Shown here piece after piece: positions 41,020-50,074 of a stretch of 64,000 bases of DNA. The stretch covers positions 124,001 through 188,000 of the forward strand of contig CALOGB020000056.1 of assembly GCA_942636505.2 (NCBI GenBank). The letters are read 5' to 3'. This DNA is from an uncultured bacterium. GTDB taxonomy: Bacteria > Pseudomonadota > Alphaproteobacteria > Sphingomonadales > Sphingomonadaceae. The notes beneath the pieces are model-generated. The model was not told where the DNA came from. It saw nothing but the letters and a program-made list of their open reading frames with translations, and ran no database searches. The position numbers and the translations under genes were made by a program. Positions within the stretch are counted from its first letter, which is position 1. Each line of letters opens with the position of its first letter.

Positions 41020-43704
41020 ATGGCTTTAGTCTCACCTGAACTGGCGATAAACGCTGCGCTGGACCGCGCAAGACTTTGGTCCCCATTCCTGGCGATGGTC
41101 CTCAACCGTGAGCCGGCCCTGGCCGGATCGCTGGCGGCAGGAAAGCTGGACCTCTCCGCGTCGAGTGCCGAAGCCGACATGCCGGTCGCGCGTCGCCTGC
41201 GGATCGAACGGCGCGCAATGGCGCTCAACGTCGCGATCGGCGATCTGGCAGGCGTTCTCGATCTCACCGCGGTGACCGGCGCGCTGACCCGCTTTGCCGA
41301 CTATGCGCTCGACACCGCGATCCGCACCGCGATCGAGGAACGGACCCCTGGCGCCGAACCACGCGGCTTCGTCGCGATCGCGCTTGGCAAGCAGGGGAGC
41401 GGCGAACTGAACTACTCGTCGGACATCGATCCGATCCTGTTGTTCGACCCGGCAACGCTGCCACGGCGTCCGCGCGAGGAGCCGGAAGAGGCGGCGGTCC
41501 GGATCGGCAAGCGTGTCGTCGAGCTGCTCCAGGCGCGCGACGGCGACGGCTATGTTTTGCGCGTCGACCTTCGCCTGCGGCCATCGCCCGAGATCACGCC
41601 GATCGCGCTGCCGGTGGATGCGGCGATCGGCTATTACGAAGCACAGGCGTTGCCGTGGGAGCGTGCCGCGTTCATTCGGGCGCGCGCAGCCGCCGGTGAC
41701 ATCGCGCTCGGTCAGCGATTTCTCGACGTGATTCGTCCTTTCGTGTGGCGTCGCGCGCTCGATTTCGGTGCGATCGGCGAGATCCGCGGCATCTCCGCGC
41801 GGATCCGCGATCATCATTCGCAAGGCCAGGCATTCGGTCCCGGCTATGACCTGAAGCGCGGTCGTGGCGGCATCCGCGAAGCCGAGTTCTTTGCGCAGAT
41901 CCATCAGCTGATCCACGGTGGTCGCGATCCCGCCCTGCGCGCGCCCGCAACCCGCGATGCCCTATCCCGACTGGCCGAAGCCGGCTGGATCGGCGCTGAC
42001 GAGTCGACTGCGTTGATCGACGGCTATACGCTGCTCCGAACGATCGAGCACCGCGTCCAGATGATCGACGATCGCCAGACGCACGCCTTGCCGACCGGCG
42101 ATGCGCTCGACCGCGTGGCGAAACTCCACGGGCTGGAAGATTCGGGTGCGTTGTTGGCGCTGCTCGAACCGCGAGTCACGGCGACCGGCCGAATCTACGA
42201 CGCGCTCGACGATACCGTCCGCCCCGCATTCTCGCGTGATGCCGTGACGCTGGAAGCCGACCTAGCTGCGGCAGGGTTCGACGAACCCGAATCGGCACGT
42301 CGGCGGATCGAGGCGTGGCGCGGTGGCGCGTATCCTGCGCTGCGCAGTCCGGCTGCGCGCGAGGCGTTGGAGGCGGTGTTGCCGACGCTCGTCCCGGCGC
42401 TGGCGGCTGCCCCTGTCCCGCAGTCGGCGCTTCTCCGATTGGACGCATTGCTCGAACGCCTGCCGAGCGCGATCAACATCTTCCGCTTGCTGGAGGCACG
42501 ACCGGGCTTGGCGACGTTGCTTGCCGCGATCCTGAGCCACGCGCCTACGCTCGCGGACGATCTCGGGCGTCGCCCCGATCTGCTCGACGGACTGATCGAT
42601 GCGACCGCGTTCGAGCCGGTCGGCGACGTCGCGGCGCTCGAAGCCGTCATGCGCGCGGGCGAGGCGGGCGGCGACTATCAGTCTAGGCTCGACCATGTCC
42701 GCCGCGTCGTCGGCGAACTGCGGTTCGCGCTCGGGGCTCAGATCGTCGCCGGCGCGTCCGATCCGCTAGACGTCGCGGCGGGCTATGCACGCGTCGCGGA
42801 GGCGGCGATCAGCGTCCTCGCCTGCGCGACGATCGACGAATTCGCCAAGGTGCATGGCCGCGTGCCGGGCAGCGAACTCGTCGTGCTGGCGCTAGGTCGA
42901 ATGGGCGGCGCGATGCTGACCCACGCGTCCGATCTCGATCTCATCTATCTGTTTACCGGCGATTTCGCCGCAGAGTCCGATGGCGCGAAACCGCTCGGCG
43001 CAACGCTCTATTACAACCGTCTCGCCCAGCGGTTGACCGGCGCTCTGTCGGTCGCGACCGCGGCAGGCCCGCTGTATCAGATCGACACCCGGTTGCGGCC
43101 ATCGGGCGGGCAGGGGCCACTGGTCGTCACGCTCGACAGCTTCGCCCGCTACCAGCGCGAGGATGCCTGGACCTGGGAGCACATGGCGCTCACCCGCGCC
43201 CGCCCGGTATTCGGATCGGCCGTAGCTCGGGATGCGGTGGCGGCGATCGTCCGCGGCGTGCTCGAAGGCGATCGACCGGCGCGCGACGTGATCGCCGACG
43301 CACGGACGATGCGCAGCGACATGGCCGCGCATAAGCCGCCCAAGGGGGCACTCGACGCCAAGCTGCTTCCCGGTGGCCTCGTCGATCTCGAATTCGCGAC
43401 CCATGTCGTCCAGCTCGTCAACAAGGCCGGTTTCGATCCCAATCTTGGCGGGGCGATCGATGCATTGATCCAACTGGACCTTGTCCCGCCGTCGCTCCGC
43501 CCGGCGCACGACGTCCTCACCCGCCTGCTCGTGACGTTGCGGCTCGTCGCGCCCGATGCCGCGCCGCCGGGGCATGCAACGGAGGATCTCATCGCGCGCG
43601 CGATCGGCGTGACGGACTGGGCAGCGGTGGTTGCCACGCTCGAAACGACGCGGCAGGAGGTCCGCCGGTTCTGGGCGCAGGTGACGGGAGAGCAGGATGG
43701 ATGA
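41020..43704 (+). CDS. glnE: Glutamine synthetase adenylyltransferase/adenylyl-removing enzyme
   Basis: An 894-residue bifunctional enzyme that adds and removes AMP on glutamine synthetase in response to PII. Two nucleotidyltransferase domains are seen: N-terminal GKQGSGELNYSSDIDPILLF (deadenylylation) and C-terminal GRMGGAMLTHASDLDLIYLF (adenylylation), each with the D-x-D metal pair, joined by a helical region. GGLVDLEFATHVVQL is the C-terminal helical mark. GlnD, which modifies PII, is at the right edge of the window. The stop overlaps bcp by 8 bp. Confidence 0.96.
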   Translation: MALVSPELAINAALDRARLWSPFLAMVLNREPALAGSLAAGKLDLSASSAEADMPVARRLRIERRAMALNVAIGDLAGVLDLTAVTGALTRFADYALDTAIRTAIEERTPGAEPRGFVAIALGKQGSGELNYSSDIDPILLFDPATLPRRPREEPEEAAVRIGKRVVELLQARDGDGYVLRVDLRLRPSPEITPIALPVDAAIGYYEAQALPWERAAFIRARAAAGDIALGQRFLDVIRPFVWRRALDFGAIGEIRGISARIRDHHSQGQAFGPGYDLKRGRGGIREAEFFAQIHQLIHGGRDPALRAPATRDALSRLAEAGWIGADESTALIDGYTLLRTIEHRVQMIDDRQTHALPTGDALDRVAKLHGLEDSGALLALLEPRVTATGRIYDALDDTVRPAFSRDAVTLEADLAAAGFDEPESARRRIEAWRGGAYPALRSPAAREALEAVLPTLVPALAAAPVPQSALLRLDALLERLPSAINIFRLLEARPGLATLLAAILSHAPTLADDLGRRPDLLDGLIDATAFEPVGDVAALEAVMRAGEAGGDYQSRLDHVRRVVGELRFALGAQIVAGASDPLDVAAGYARVAEAAISVLACATIDEFAKVHGRVPGSELVVLALGRMGGAMLTHASDLDLIYLFTGDFAAESDGAKPLGATLYYNRLAQRLTGALSVATAAGPLYQIDTRLRPSGGQGPLVVTLDSFARYQREDAWTWEHMALTRARPVFGSAVARDAVAAIVRGVLEGDRPARDVIADARTMRSDMAAHKPPKGALDAKLLPGGLVDLEFATHVVQLVNKAGFDPNLGGAIDALIQLDLVPPSLRPAHDVLTRLLVTLRLVAPDAAPPGHATEDLIARAIGVTDWAAVVATLETTRQEVRRFWAQVTGEQDG

Positions 43705-44149
43705 AGGTTCGAAGATCCCCGACGTATCGGTGACGATCGATGACGCCGTGGTATCACTGGCAAGCCTCGGCGCGCCGCTGGTGGTGTATTTCTACCCGAA
43801 AGACGACACGGCCGGTTGCACCACCGAAGCGAAGGACTTCTCCGCACTCTCTGACGCGTTCGCGACGGCCGGCGTAACCGTTGTCGGCGTATCGAAAGAC
43901 AGCGCCGCGTCGCACGCAAAATTCACTTCAAAACATGGACTTGCGGTTCGGCTTGCGAGCGATGTCGAAGGTTTTGCCTGCGAGGCCTTCGGCGTGTGGG
44001 TCGAGAAGGCGATGTATGGTCGCAAGTACATGGGCATCGAGCGCGCGACGTTCCTGTTCGGCGCCGACGGCACGCTGGCCAAGGCTTGGCACAAGGTCCG
44101 CGTAGCGGGGCATGCCGAAGCGGTTCTGGCCGCCGCCAAGGCGCTCTGA
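43697..44149 (+). CDS. bcp: Thioredoxin-dependent thiol peroxidase (BCP family)
   Basis: A 150-residue peroxiredoxin. The active-site segment is YFYPKDDTAGCTTEAKDF with the peroxidatic Cys. No second Cys is seen at the usual +5 position (GCTTE rather than GCTxEAxxF-C), so it is a 1-Cys or atypical type. YMGIERATFLFGADG fits the family. It reduces peroxides in the cytoplasm. It overlaps the end of glnE; AGGATGG precedes the start. Confidence 0.93.
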   Translation: MDEGSKIPDVSVTIDDAVVSLASLGAPLVVYFYPKDDTAGCTTEAKDFSALSDAFATAGVTVVGVSKDSAASHAKFTSKHGLAVRLASDVEGFACEAFGVWVEKAMYGRKYMGIERATFLFGADGTLAKAWHKVRVAGHAEAVLAAAKAL

Positions 44150-44418
44150 ACGGCCCGCAGTAACATTCGGAGATTCGTCGACATTTCACGTCCGATGTCG
44201 TCGCCGGCATCCTGTTCCGTAATAATCGTCTCAATTTGCATCAACTCGCCGCATCAACCTGCCGTTCCGCCGCGCCGACCGTGCGGGGCTATTGCCCGGA
44301 ACGGCGGTATCCGGCCTAACCCACAGTGTCTGGTGCGCGGAGGGGCTGCGAGTCAGGACAGAGTTTCGGAGCCGTCCGCCTTGAAGCGAACGGCCCTGCA
44401 TTTTTGTGTCGGGGACCA
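44150..44418 (+). other. Upstream region of the M23 peptidase gene
   Basis: No gene is seen. It contains a 9-bp inverted pair (GCCGTTCCG and CGGAACGGC, about 44270-44309) and a short GCCGTCCG/CGAACGGC hairpin near 44371-44396, close to the start of the next gene. These may be leader structures; I cannot assign them. Confidence 0.4.
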
Positions 44419-45189
44419 ATGGTCGAATTTACCGCAGCAGCCATCGTGACGCGCCTCAAGGCCGTGTCGATGGTGTCCAAGTCGTTCATGTTCCGCCGGT
44501 TGGCGATCGCCGCAACAGTGATGGGGATGGTCACGGTCGGCGCCACTGCCGAGGCTCAGGTCGTCGCCTCCAAGGTAGCGCACCACGTCGCTGCAACAGG
44601 TGGTCCGATGATCGCCGCGAACACCGAGGAAGCCACCGCGGATCTCCGCGCCGACGCGCAGTTCCGCACGCTGTTCCAGACCTGGAAGAAGCTCGATGCG
44701 ACGCAGCAGGGCGTGATCGCGATCCCGTCGGTCCAGCCGGTCCACTCGCTCTCGTTCACCAGCAATTTCGGCATTCGCTCCGATCCGTTCCGCGGCACCG
44801 CGGCGATGCATGCCGGCGTCGACATTCCCGGCCCGGTGGGCACGCCGATCTACGCCACCGCCGACGGCATCATCGCGCACGCCGGTCGCCAGGGCGGCTA
44901 TGGCAACATGGTCGAGATCAGCCACGGCAAGGGCATCGCGACGCGCTACGGCCATCTGTCGAAGATACTCGTCGGCGACAACGCCCGCGTCGTTCGCGGC
45001 CAGCTGATCGCGCTGATGGGTTCGACCGGCCGCTCGACCGGCTCGCATCTCCATTACGAAGTCCGCATCGATGGCCACGCGGTCAACCCGGTGCCGTTCC
45101 TGACCACCGCGGATTATCTCCTCGCTGCCCAGGACCGCTCGGTAAATGCGATCCCGGTTTCGACGAGCGGCCCCGCCGCGCAGGACTGA
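44419..45189 (+). CDS. M23 family metallopeptidase (peptidoglycan endopeptidase)
   Basis: A 256-residue exported protein. After a short N-terminus comes a signal-like stretch (FRRLAIAATVMGMVTVGATA) and then the LytM/M23 domain (about 115-235). The zinc motif is AAMHAGVDIPGPVGTPIYA (H..D) with the second His pair in GSHLHYEVRIDG. These enzymes cut peptide cross-links in the wall or act as division activators. The start has CGGGGA upstream. It is not coupled to bcp. Confidence 0.88.
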   Translation: MVEFTAAAIVTRLKAVSMVSKSFMFRRLAIAATVMGMVTVGATAEAQVVASKVAHHVAATGGPMIAANTEEATADLRADAQFRTLFQTWKKLDATQQGVIAIPSVQPVHSLSFTSNFGIRSDPFRGTAAMHAGVDIPGPVGTPIYATADGIIAHAGRQGGYGNMVEISHGKGIATRYGHLSKILVGDNARVVRGQLIALMGSTGRSTGSHLHYEVRIDGHAVNPVPFLTTADYLLAAQDRSVNAIPVSTSGPAAQD

Positions 45190-45236
45190 TCAACCCCAAG
45201 GTTGCCGCCGCTACCGCAACCTCCTATCTCCAGCGC

Positions 45237-45575
45237 ATGGCAACGCTGGTCCAAGACATCATCCTCACCCCCTCCGCTGCGGCGCGCGTCGCGGCGATCG
45301 CCGTCAAGCAGGGGAAGCCGGCGATCCTGCGTCTCTCGGTCGACGGCGGCGGATGTTCCGGATTCCAGTACAAGTTCGGGTTCGCCGACTCGGTCGAGTC
45401 CGATGACGTGATCGCCGAGCATGATGGCGTGAAGCTGGTCGTCGACAGCGTCAGCATCGATCTCGTCCGTGGCTGCGCGGTCGATTACGTCGAGTCGCTC
45501 GCCGGCTCCGCGTTCAAGGTCGAGAACCCCAATGCCGCGTCGGGTTGCGGCTGCGGCTCCAGCTTCTCGGTCTGA
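45237..45575 (+). CDS. erpA: Iron-sulfur cluster insertion protein ErpA/HesB family
   Basis: A 112-residue A-type carrier. The three conserved cysteines are in GGGCSGFQYKFGF and ASGCGCGSSF. It takes up and delivers 4Fe-4S or 2Fe-2S clusters to apoproteins. The start MATLVQDIILTPSAAARV is typical. xthA follows 7 bp later. The protein is complete. Confidence 0.93.
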   Translation: MATLVQDIILTPSAAARVAAIAVKQGKPAILRLSVDGGGCSGFQYKFGFADSVESDDVIAEHDGVKLVVDSVSIDLVRGCAVDYVESLAGSAFKVENPNAASGCGCGSSFSV

Positions 45576-45582
45576 CGCTCCC

Positions 45583-46353
45583 ATGAAAATCGTCACGTAC
45601 AACGTCAACGGCATCAAGGCGCGGTTGCCGCGGCTGATCGAGTATCTCACCGAAGACCAGCCCGACATCGTCTGTCTCCAGGAACTGAAGTCTAGCGACG
45701 ATACCTTCCCGATCGCCGACATCGAAGCAGCCGGCTACGGCGCGGTGTGGCACGGCCAGAAGGCCTGGAACGGTGTCGCGATACTCGCGAAAAGCGGTAC
45801 GCCGGTCGTCCGCCAGCGCGGTCTCGAAGGCGAACCCGAGGACGAACACAGCCGCTATATCGAGGCGGAAATCGACGGCCTGACTGTCGCTGCTCTTTAC
45901 CTTCCGAACGGCAACCCGCAGCCCGGTCCGAAATTCGACTATAAACTCCGCTGGATGGACCGCCTCGCCGCCCGTGCGCGCGTGCTGCTCGCGGAGGAAA
46001 AGCCGGCCATCCTCGCCGGCGACTACAACGTCATCGCCAACGACGACGACACCTTCTCCGTCCGCGCGATGCAGGACGACGCGCTTATGCAGCCCGAAAG
46101 TCGCGAGCATTACCGCGCGCTCGTCGCACAGGGCTGGACCGACGCGCTCCGCACGCAATTCCCCAAGGGCGGCGTCTGGACGTTCTGGGATTACCAGGCC
46201 GGTGCCTGGCAGCGCGACGCCGGGTTCCGGATCGACCACCTGCTGCTCAGCCCGCAGGCCGCCGACCGTATGATCGATGCCGGCGTCGACAAGGCGTATC
46301 GCGGGCGGGAAAAAGCCAGCGACCACGCGCCGACCTGGGTCCGCCTGCGATGA
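45583..46353 (+). CDS. xthA: Exodeoxyribonuclease III
   Basis: A 256-residue EEP-family nuclease: MKIVTYNVNGIKARLPRL, the metal Glu in CLQELKSSDD, LAGDYNVIANDDD, and the terminal pair FRIDHLLLS and KASDHAPTW. It repairs abasic sites and 3' blocks. The length and all catalytic segments match XthA. The stop overlaps the next gene by 4 bp. Confidence 0.95.
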   Translation: MKIVTYNVNGIKARLPRLIEYLTEDQPDIVCLQELKSSDDTFPIADIEAAGYGAVWHGQKAWNGVAILAKSGTPVVRQRGLEGEPEDEHSRYIEAEIDGLTVAALYLPNGNPQPGPKFDYKLRWMDRLAARARVLLAEEKPAILAGDYNVIANDDDTFSVRAMQDDALMQPESREHYRALVAQGWTDALRTQFPKGGVWTFWDYQAGAWQRDAGFRIDHLLLSPQAADRMIDAGVDKAYRGREKASDHAPTWVRLR

Positions 46354-47138
46354 AACGGCTACTGATCGGCATAGCCCTGGCGAGCCTGTCCGGCGCTGCA
46401 ATGGCGCAGGACCGCGAATATTGCCCCGATCGTCCTGGCATCGACACGCCCGCCTGCACGATCGCGCCGGGGAAAATCTCGGTCGAGACGTCGATCGCGG
46501 ACTGGACTCGCGACGACCAGCAGGGCTCGCGTGAGGATAATATTCTGTTCGGCGATACGCTGGTTCGCGTCGGCGTGAGCGACTCGATCGAGGCGCGGAT
46601 CGGTTGGACGCCGTTCGGGCACGATCGGATGCGTGATTCGACCGGCGTGGATTCGGTCAACGGGGTCGGTGACGTGTCGCTCGGGATAAAGGCGAACCTT
46701 CACAATCCCGACGGCGCCGGCTTGTCGGTATCGGTGCTGCCGTTCGTGACTTTGCCGGTCGGTCGCTCGTCGATCGGCGCCGGCGATTGGGGCGCAGGGT
46801 TCCTCGTTCCCGTCACGTACGAGATATCCGACACGGTCTCGCTCGACCTCACACCGGAGATCGATGCGGCGGTCGATCAGGACGGCAATGGCCGGCATCT
46901 CGCGTACAGTTCGACGGCTGGCCTCGCGGTGAAACTCGACAAGGCCTTCACGCTGACCGGCGAGATGCAGGCGCTCCGCGACGACGATCCGCAGGAGCAT
47001 GAGACGCAGGCCGTCGCGGCGCTGTCGCTCGCATGGATGGCGAACGACAATCTGCAGTTCGACATATTCGGCGCGGCGGGGTTGAACGCGAACACCCCGG
47101 ATGCGCGGGTGTACGCTGGCATTTCCCGGCGGTTCTAG
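46350..47138 (+). CDS. Outer-membrane-type transporter protein (MetA-pathway/phenol family)
   Basis: A 262-residue exported protein. A signal peptide (MKRLLIGIALASLSGAAMAQ) is followed by beta-rich repeats ending in aromatic Phe (VYAGISRRF), as in outer-membrane barrels. ETSIADWTRDDQQGSREDNI and GVGDVSLGIKANL fit the PF13557-type channel family found near catabolic genes. The substrate is unknown. The ATG overlaps xthA by 4 bp. Confidence 0.75.
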   Translation: MKRLLIGIALASLSGAAMAQDREYCPDRPGIDTPACTIAPGKISVETSIADWTRDDQQGSREDNILFGDTLVRVGVSDSIEARIGWTPFGHDRMRDSTGVDSVNGVGDVSLGIKANLHNPDGAGLSVSVLPFVTLPVGRSSIGAGDWGAGFLVPVTYEISDTVSLDLTPEIDAAVDQDGNGRHLAYSSTAGLAVKLDKAFTLTGEMQALRDDDPQEHETQAVAALSLAWMANDNLQFDIFGAAGLNANTPDARVYAGISRRF

Positions 47139-47465
47139 ATGCTGGCCGGCCTGCTCCTGCTCCAAGCGGTAGCCGGGCCGCCGCTTCCACCCGAATTGCG
47201 CAAGCGGCCCGTTCGGTCGACGATGCCTTGTCCGGTCCAGACCGACCCCGATGGCGAGATCGTCGTCTGTGCGCGTTCGACCGACCAAAGGCTGGCGACG
47301 CTTGCCGAGCCGGTCCAGCCGCGGCGGGGGGACCCGCTGTCGTTCCGTTTGCCAGGTGGCGGGACGGGTAACGTCCACGCGATCCGAACCGAATTGCCGG
47401 GCGCGATCGGGCAGGGGGCCGCGGTGACGCTCAAGATTCCGCTCGGCAAGGGGAGGAGGGAGTAG
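47139..47465 (+). CDS. Small exported hypothetical protein
   Basis: A 108-residue product starts right after the previous stop. The N-terminus MLAGLLLLQAVAGPPLPPEL looks like a signal. DPDGEIVVCARSTDQRLATL, a GEIVVC-type motif, recurs in many sphingomonad exported proteins; its function is unknown. It probably forms an operon with the barrel protein. A palindrome follows at 47500. Confidence 0.68.
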   Translation: MLAGLLLLQAVAGPPLPPELRKRPVRSTMPCPVQTDPDGEIVVCARSTDQRLATLAEPVQPRRGDPLSFRLPGGGTGNVHAIRTELPGAIGQGAAVTLKIPLGKGRRE

Positions 47466-47499
47466 GGCGGCGCGACAACAGCCGGCCGTGCTCGTCTCC

Positions 47500-47557
47500 T
47501 TGTTCTCCCGCGAAGGCGGGAGCCCAGACTGGGCCCCCGCCTTCGCGGGGGAACACG
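47500..47557. repeat. Intergenic palindrome, CGCGAAGGCGGGAGCCCAG class (copy 3)
   Basis: TTGTTCTCCCGCGAAGGCGG and its continuation pair with GCCCCCGCCTTCGCGGGGGA ending in ACA, around CCCAGACTGGG. It is almost the same as 3781-3839 and sits between convergent genes. Confidence 0.88.
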
Positions 47558-47590
47558 CTATCTCAGTCCGAAAACGTATCCCGGTCTTAC

Positions 47591-48742
47591 CTAAAGCACC
47601 CGCTCGTACACCTGGTACACCTTGTTCACCCGGCTCTCGATCGTCTCGGCGATCGACCGCATCCCCTGGTTGTCGTCCAGGATCCAACCGATTTCAGCCC
47701 GCTGCGCCCCGTAATTCTCGACCGAGGCACGACGGATATATTCGATCATCATGAAGGCCAGTTGGCTCGCCATCCGCGACGCCTGCAACTCCTTCACCAC
47801 CCCCATCAACGGCACGCGCACCGTCCGCACCTTGGGTTTGCGCAGCCACCACAACAGCTTGGCCCAACCGAACGGCAGCAGGCTCCCGTTCAGCGGCTTG
47901 ATCGCCTCGTTCAGGTCGGGGAGCGTGATCATGAACGCGACCGGCCTGCCATCCAGCTCGGCGATCCGGATCAGGTCGTTGAACACGATCGGCTTCAGCT
48001 TCACGCCGACGTCCTTGATCTCGGGCGGGGTCAGCGGCACGAATCCCCAATTGTCGCGCCACGCGTCGTTGAGGATCGACAGGATGATCGCCGCCTCCTC
48101 TTCGAACTTCGTCTTGTCGACGTTGCGCACGCTGATCCGCGGGTTCTTCTCGCCCGACTTGATAATCCGCTGGACGATCGGCGGGAACTGCTTCGTGACG
48201 TCGACCTCATAGGTCATCAGCTGCTTGATCGGACGGTACTGCGCCCATTCGATCCAGCCGCGATATTCGCGCTTGGCGTGGCCCATCATGATCGTCGGCG
48301 GATGGTCGTATCCGTCGATGAGCAAGCCCGGCTCCTCCCAGATCGACATGCTGATCGGCCCGAGCGCACGTGTCATGCCCTGCTCGCGCAGCCATGCCTC
48401 GGCGCGCTCCAGCAGCGCCTGGAACACGTCCTGCCGCTCCGCTTCCATGAGCCCCCATTGGCCGACGCCGGGCCCGAACCCCTGTTCGGGCGGCATCGTC
48501 AGCGCGAGCGTATCGATATGCGCAGAGATCCGCCCGACCACGCGACCGTCCTCTTCTGCAAGGAACAACTGCGCCTTGGCATGGCTGAACCAGCCGTTCT
48601 TCTCGGGCGTGATCAGTCCCAGCGCTTCCGACTTCAAAGGCGGCACCCAATTGGGATCGTCGGCATAGAGACGGAACGGCAGATCGATGAAGATCTTGCG
48701 GTCCTTCTTGGTCTCGACCGGTCGAATGATGAGCTTGGCCAT
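47591..48742 (-). CDS. GNAT-like N-acyltransferase family protein
   Basis: A 383-residue cytoplasmic protein. FIDLPFRLYADDPNWVPPLK is the mark of the large GNAT-like (YghO-type) family, followed by WFSHAKAQLFLAEEDGRVVG and SIWEEPGLLIDGYDHPPTIM. The acetyl/acyl-CoA fold is inferred from this family. It is divergent from a fatty acid desaturase gene, so a lipid substrate is plausible. Bacterial ceramide synthase of Caulobacter is, as far as I recall, a GNAT-related acyltransferase; whether this is its homologue I cannot test here. Confidence 0.72.
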   Translation of the reverse strand: MAKLIIRPVETKKDRKIFIDLPFRLYADDPNWVPPLKSEALGLITPEKNGWFSHAKAQLFLAEEDGRVVGRISAHIDTLALTMPPEQGFGPGVGQWGLMEAERQDVFQALLERAEAWLREQGMTRALGPISMSIWEEPGLLIDGYDHPPTIMMGHAKREYRGWIEWAQYRPIKQLMTYEVDVTKQFPPIVQRIIKSGEKNPRISVRNVDKTKFEEEAAIILSILNDAWRDNWGFVPLTPPEIKDVGVKLKPIVFNDLIRIAELDGRPVAFMITLPDLNEAIKPLNGSLLPFGWAKLLWWLRKPKVRTVRVPLMGVVKELQASRMASQLAFMMIEYIRRASVENYGAQRAEIGWILDDNQGMRSIAETIESRVNKVYQVYERVL

Positions 48743-48907
48743 GTCGTGTTCCCGAATACGCAGTTGCGCGTGTCTACCCAGCGAAGCGAATAAAGGCGAG
48801 TGACACGTGCGTCATCGCAAGACCCTGTCAGAGTGATCGGGTTTCCTCCGGCACGGCGGCATCCGCACGGCCTGTAAATGCCACGGTACCGCCACTATCT
48901 TCGGACA

Positions 48908-50029
48908 ATGGATATGCCCATGGACACATCGCTCAGCCTCGCTCGCGGCACGGCCGCTCCAGCTTCCATTCCCGCGGGTTCGCCCCGCGTCGGAGGGATC
49001 GAGCGCGTTGCCGACGACAAGGCGATGCTTCGTGCAGCTGCCGACCTGACGCGCGATCTGGTGAAGCCGCGCCCGGCGATCTACTGGGCGGACCTGATCG
49101 CCTCGATGGTGGTCGGCTACGGTGCGCTGGCAGTAGCGGCCACCTCGACGTCGACCCCGGTGGTGATCGTCGCCGGCATAATGGCGATGCTGGGGCTCTA
49201 CCGCGGTCTGAGCTTCATTCACGAAGTCAGCCACATGAAGCATGCGTCCGTGCCCAACTTCCGGCTCGGCTGGAACGTGCTGGTCGGCATTCCCCTGTTG
49301 ACCCCGTCCTTCATGTACGAGGGCGTTCACAACCTCCATCACGCGAAGACCCGCTACGGCACGGTCGAGGATCCCGAATACCTGCCGCTCGCGCTGATGA
49401 AGCCGTGGACGCTGCCGCTGTTCATTGTCGTGTCGGCGCTCGCGCCGATCGCGCTGCTGATCCGGTTCGCGATCCTGTCGCCGATCTCGCTGCTGTCGCC
49501 CAAGCTGCGGACCATGATCGTCGAGCGCTATTCGGCCCTTGCGATCAACCCGCAGTTCCGCCGTCGCGCGCCCGAAGGCGAGGCGAAGGTATATTGGGAT
49601 CGCTTGGAGATCGCTGCGAGCCTGTGGGCGATCACGCTGATCGCGATCACCGTGACTGGCGTGCTGCCGTTGCGTGCGTTCGTGACGATCTTCGCGGTAG
49701 CCTCGGCATTCGCGGTGCTCAACCAGGTCCGTACGCTGGTCGCGCATCTGTGGGAGAATGACGGCGAGCCGATGACTGTCACCGCGCAGTATCTCGACAC
49801 GGTCAACGTCCCGCCGCCGGCGTTGCTGCCCGCGCTATGGGCACCTGTGGGTCTGCGCTACCATGCGCTGCATCACCTGTTGCCGGGTCTACCCTACCAC
49901 GCACTCGGCGAGGCTCACCGGCGGATCACCGCCGAACTCGACGCGCTCTCGCCGTATCACAAGGCAAGCTATCCCGGTCTGCCCGGTCTGGTGAGCAAGA
50001 TCGCACGCAGCACGATGGTCCGCCGCTGA
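48908..50029 (+). CDS. Membrane fatty acid desaturase/hydroxylase
   Basis: A 373-residue membrane di-iron enzyme. The three His boxes are FIHEVSHMKH, GVHNLHHAKT and ALHHLLPGLPYHALG, typical of the fatty acid desaturase superfamily. Four or more hydrophobic segments flank them. It inserts a double bond or hydroxyl group in an acyl chain or sphingoid-like lipid. Three nearby ATGs (48908, 48914, 48920) compete for the start; none has a good SD. Confidence 0.88.
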   Translation: MDMPMDTSLSLARGTAAPASIPAGSPRVGGIERVADDKAMLRAAADLTRDLVKPRPAIYWADLIASMVVGYGALAVAATSTSTPVVIVAGIMAMLGLYRGLSFIHEVSHMKHASVPNFRLGWNVLVGIPLLTPSFMYEGVHNLHHAKTRYGTVEDPEYLPLALMKPWTLPLFIVVSALAPIALLIRFAILSPISLLSPKLRTMIVERYSALAINPQFRRRAPEGEAKVYWDRLEIAASLWAITLIAITVTGVLPLRAFVTIFAVASAFAVLNQVRTLVAHLWENDGEPMTVTAQYLDTVNVPPPALLPALWAPVGLRYHALHHLLPGLPYHALGEAHRRITAELDALSPYHKASYPGLPGLVSKIARSTMVRR

Positions 50030-50074
50030 TCAGAATGCCGGGCCGGTCGCGAACGACTGGCCTGGCATTCCAAA

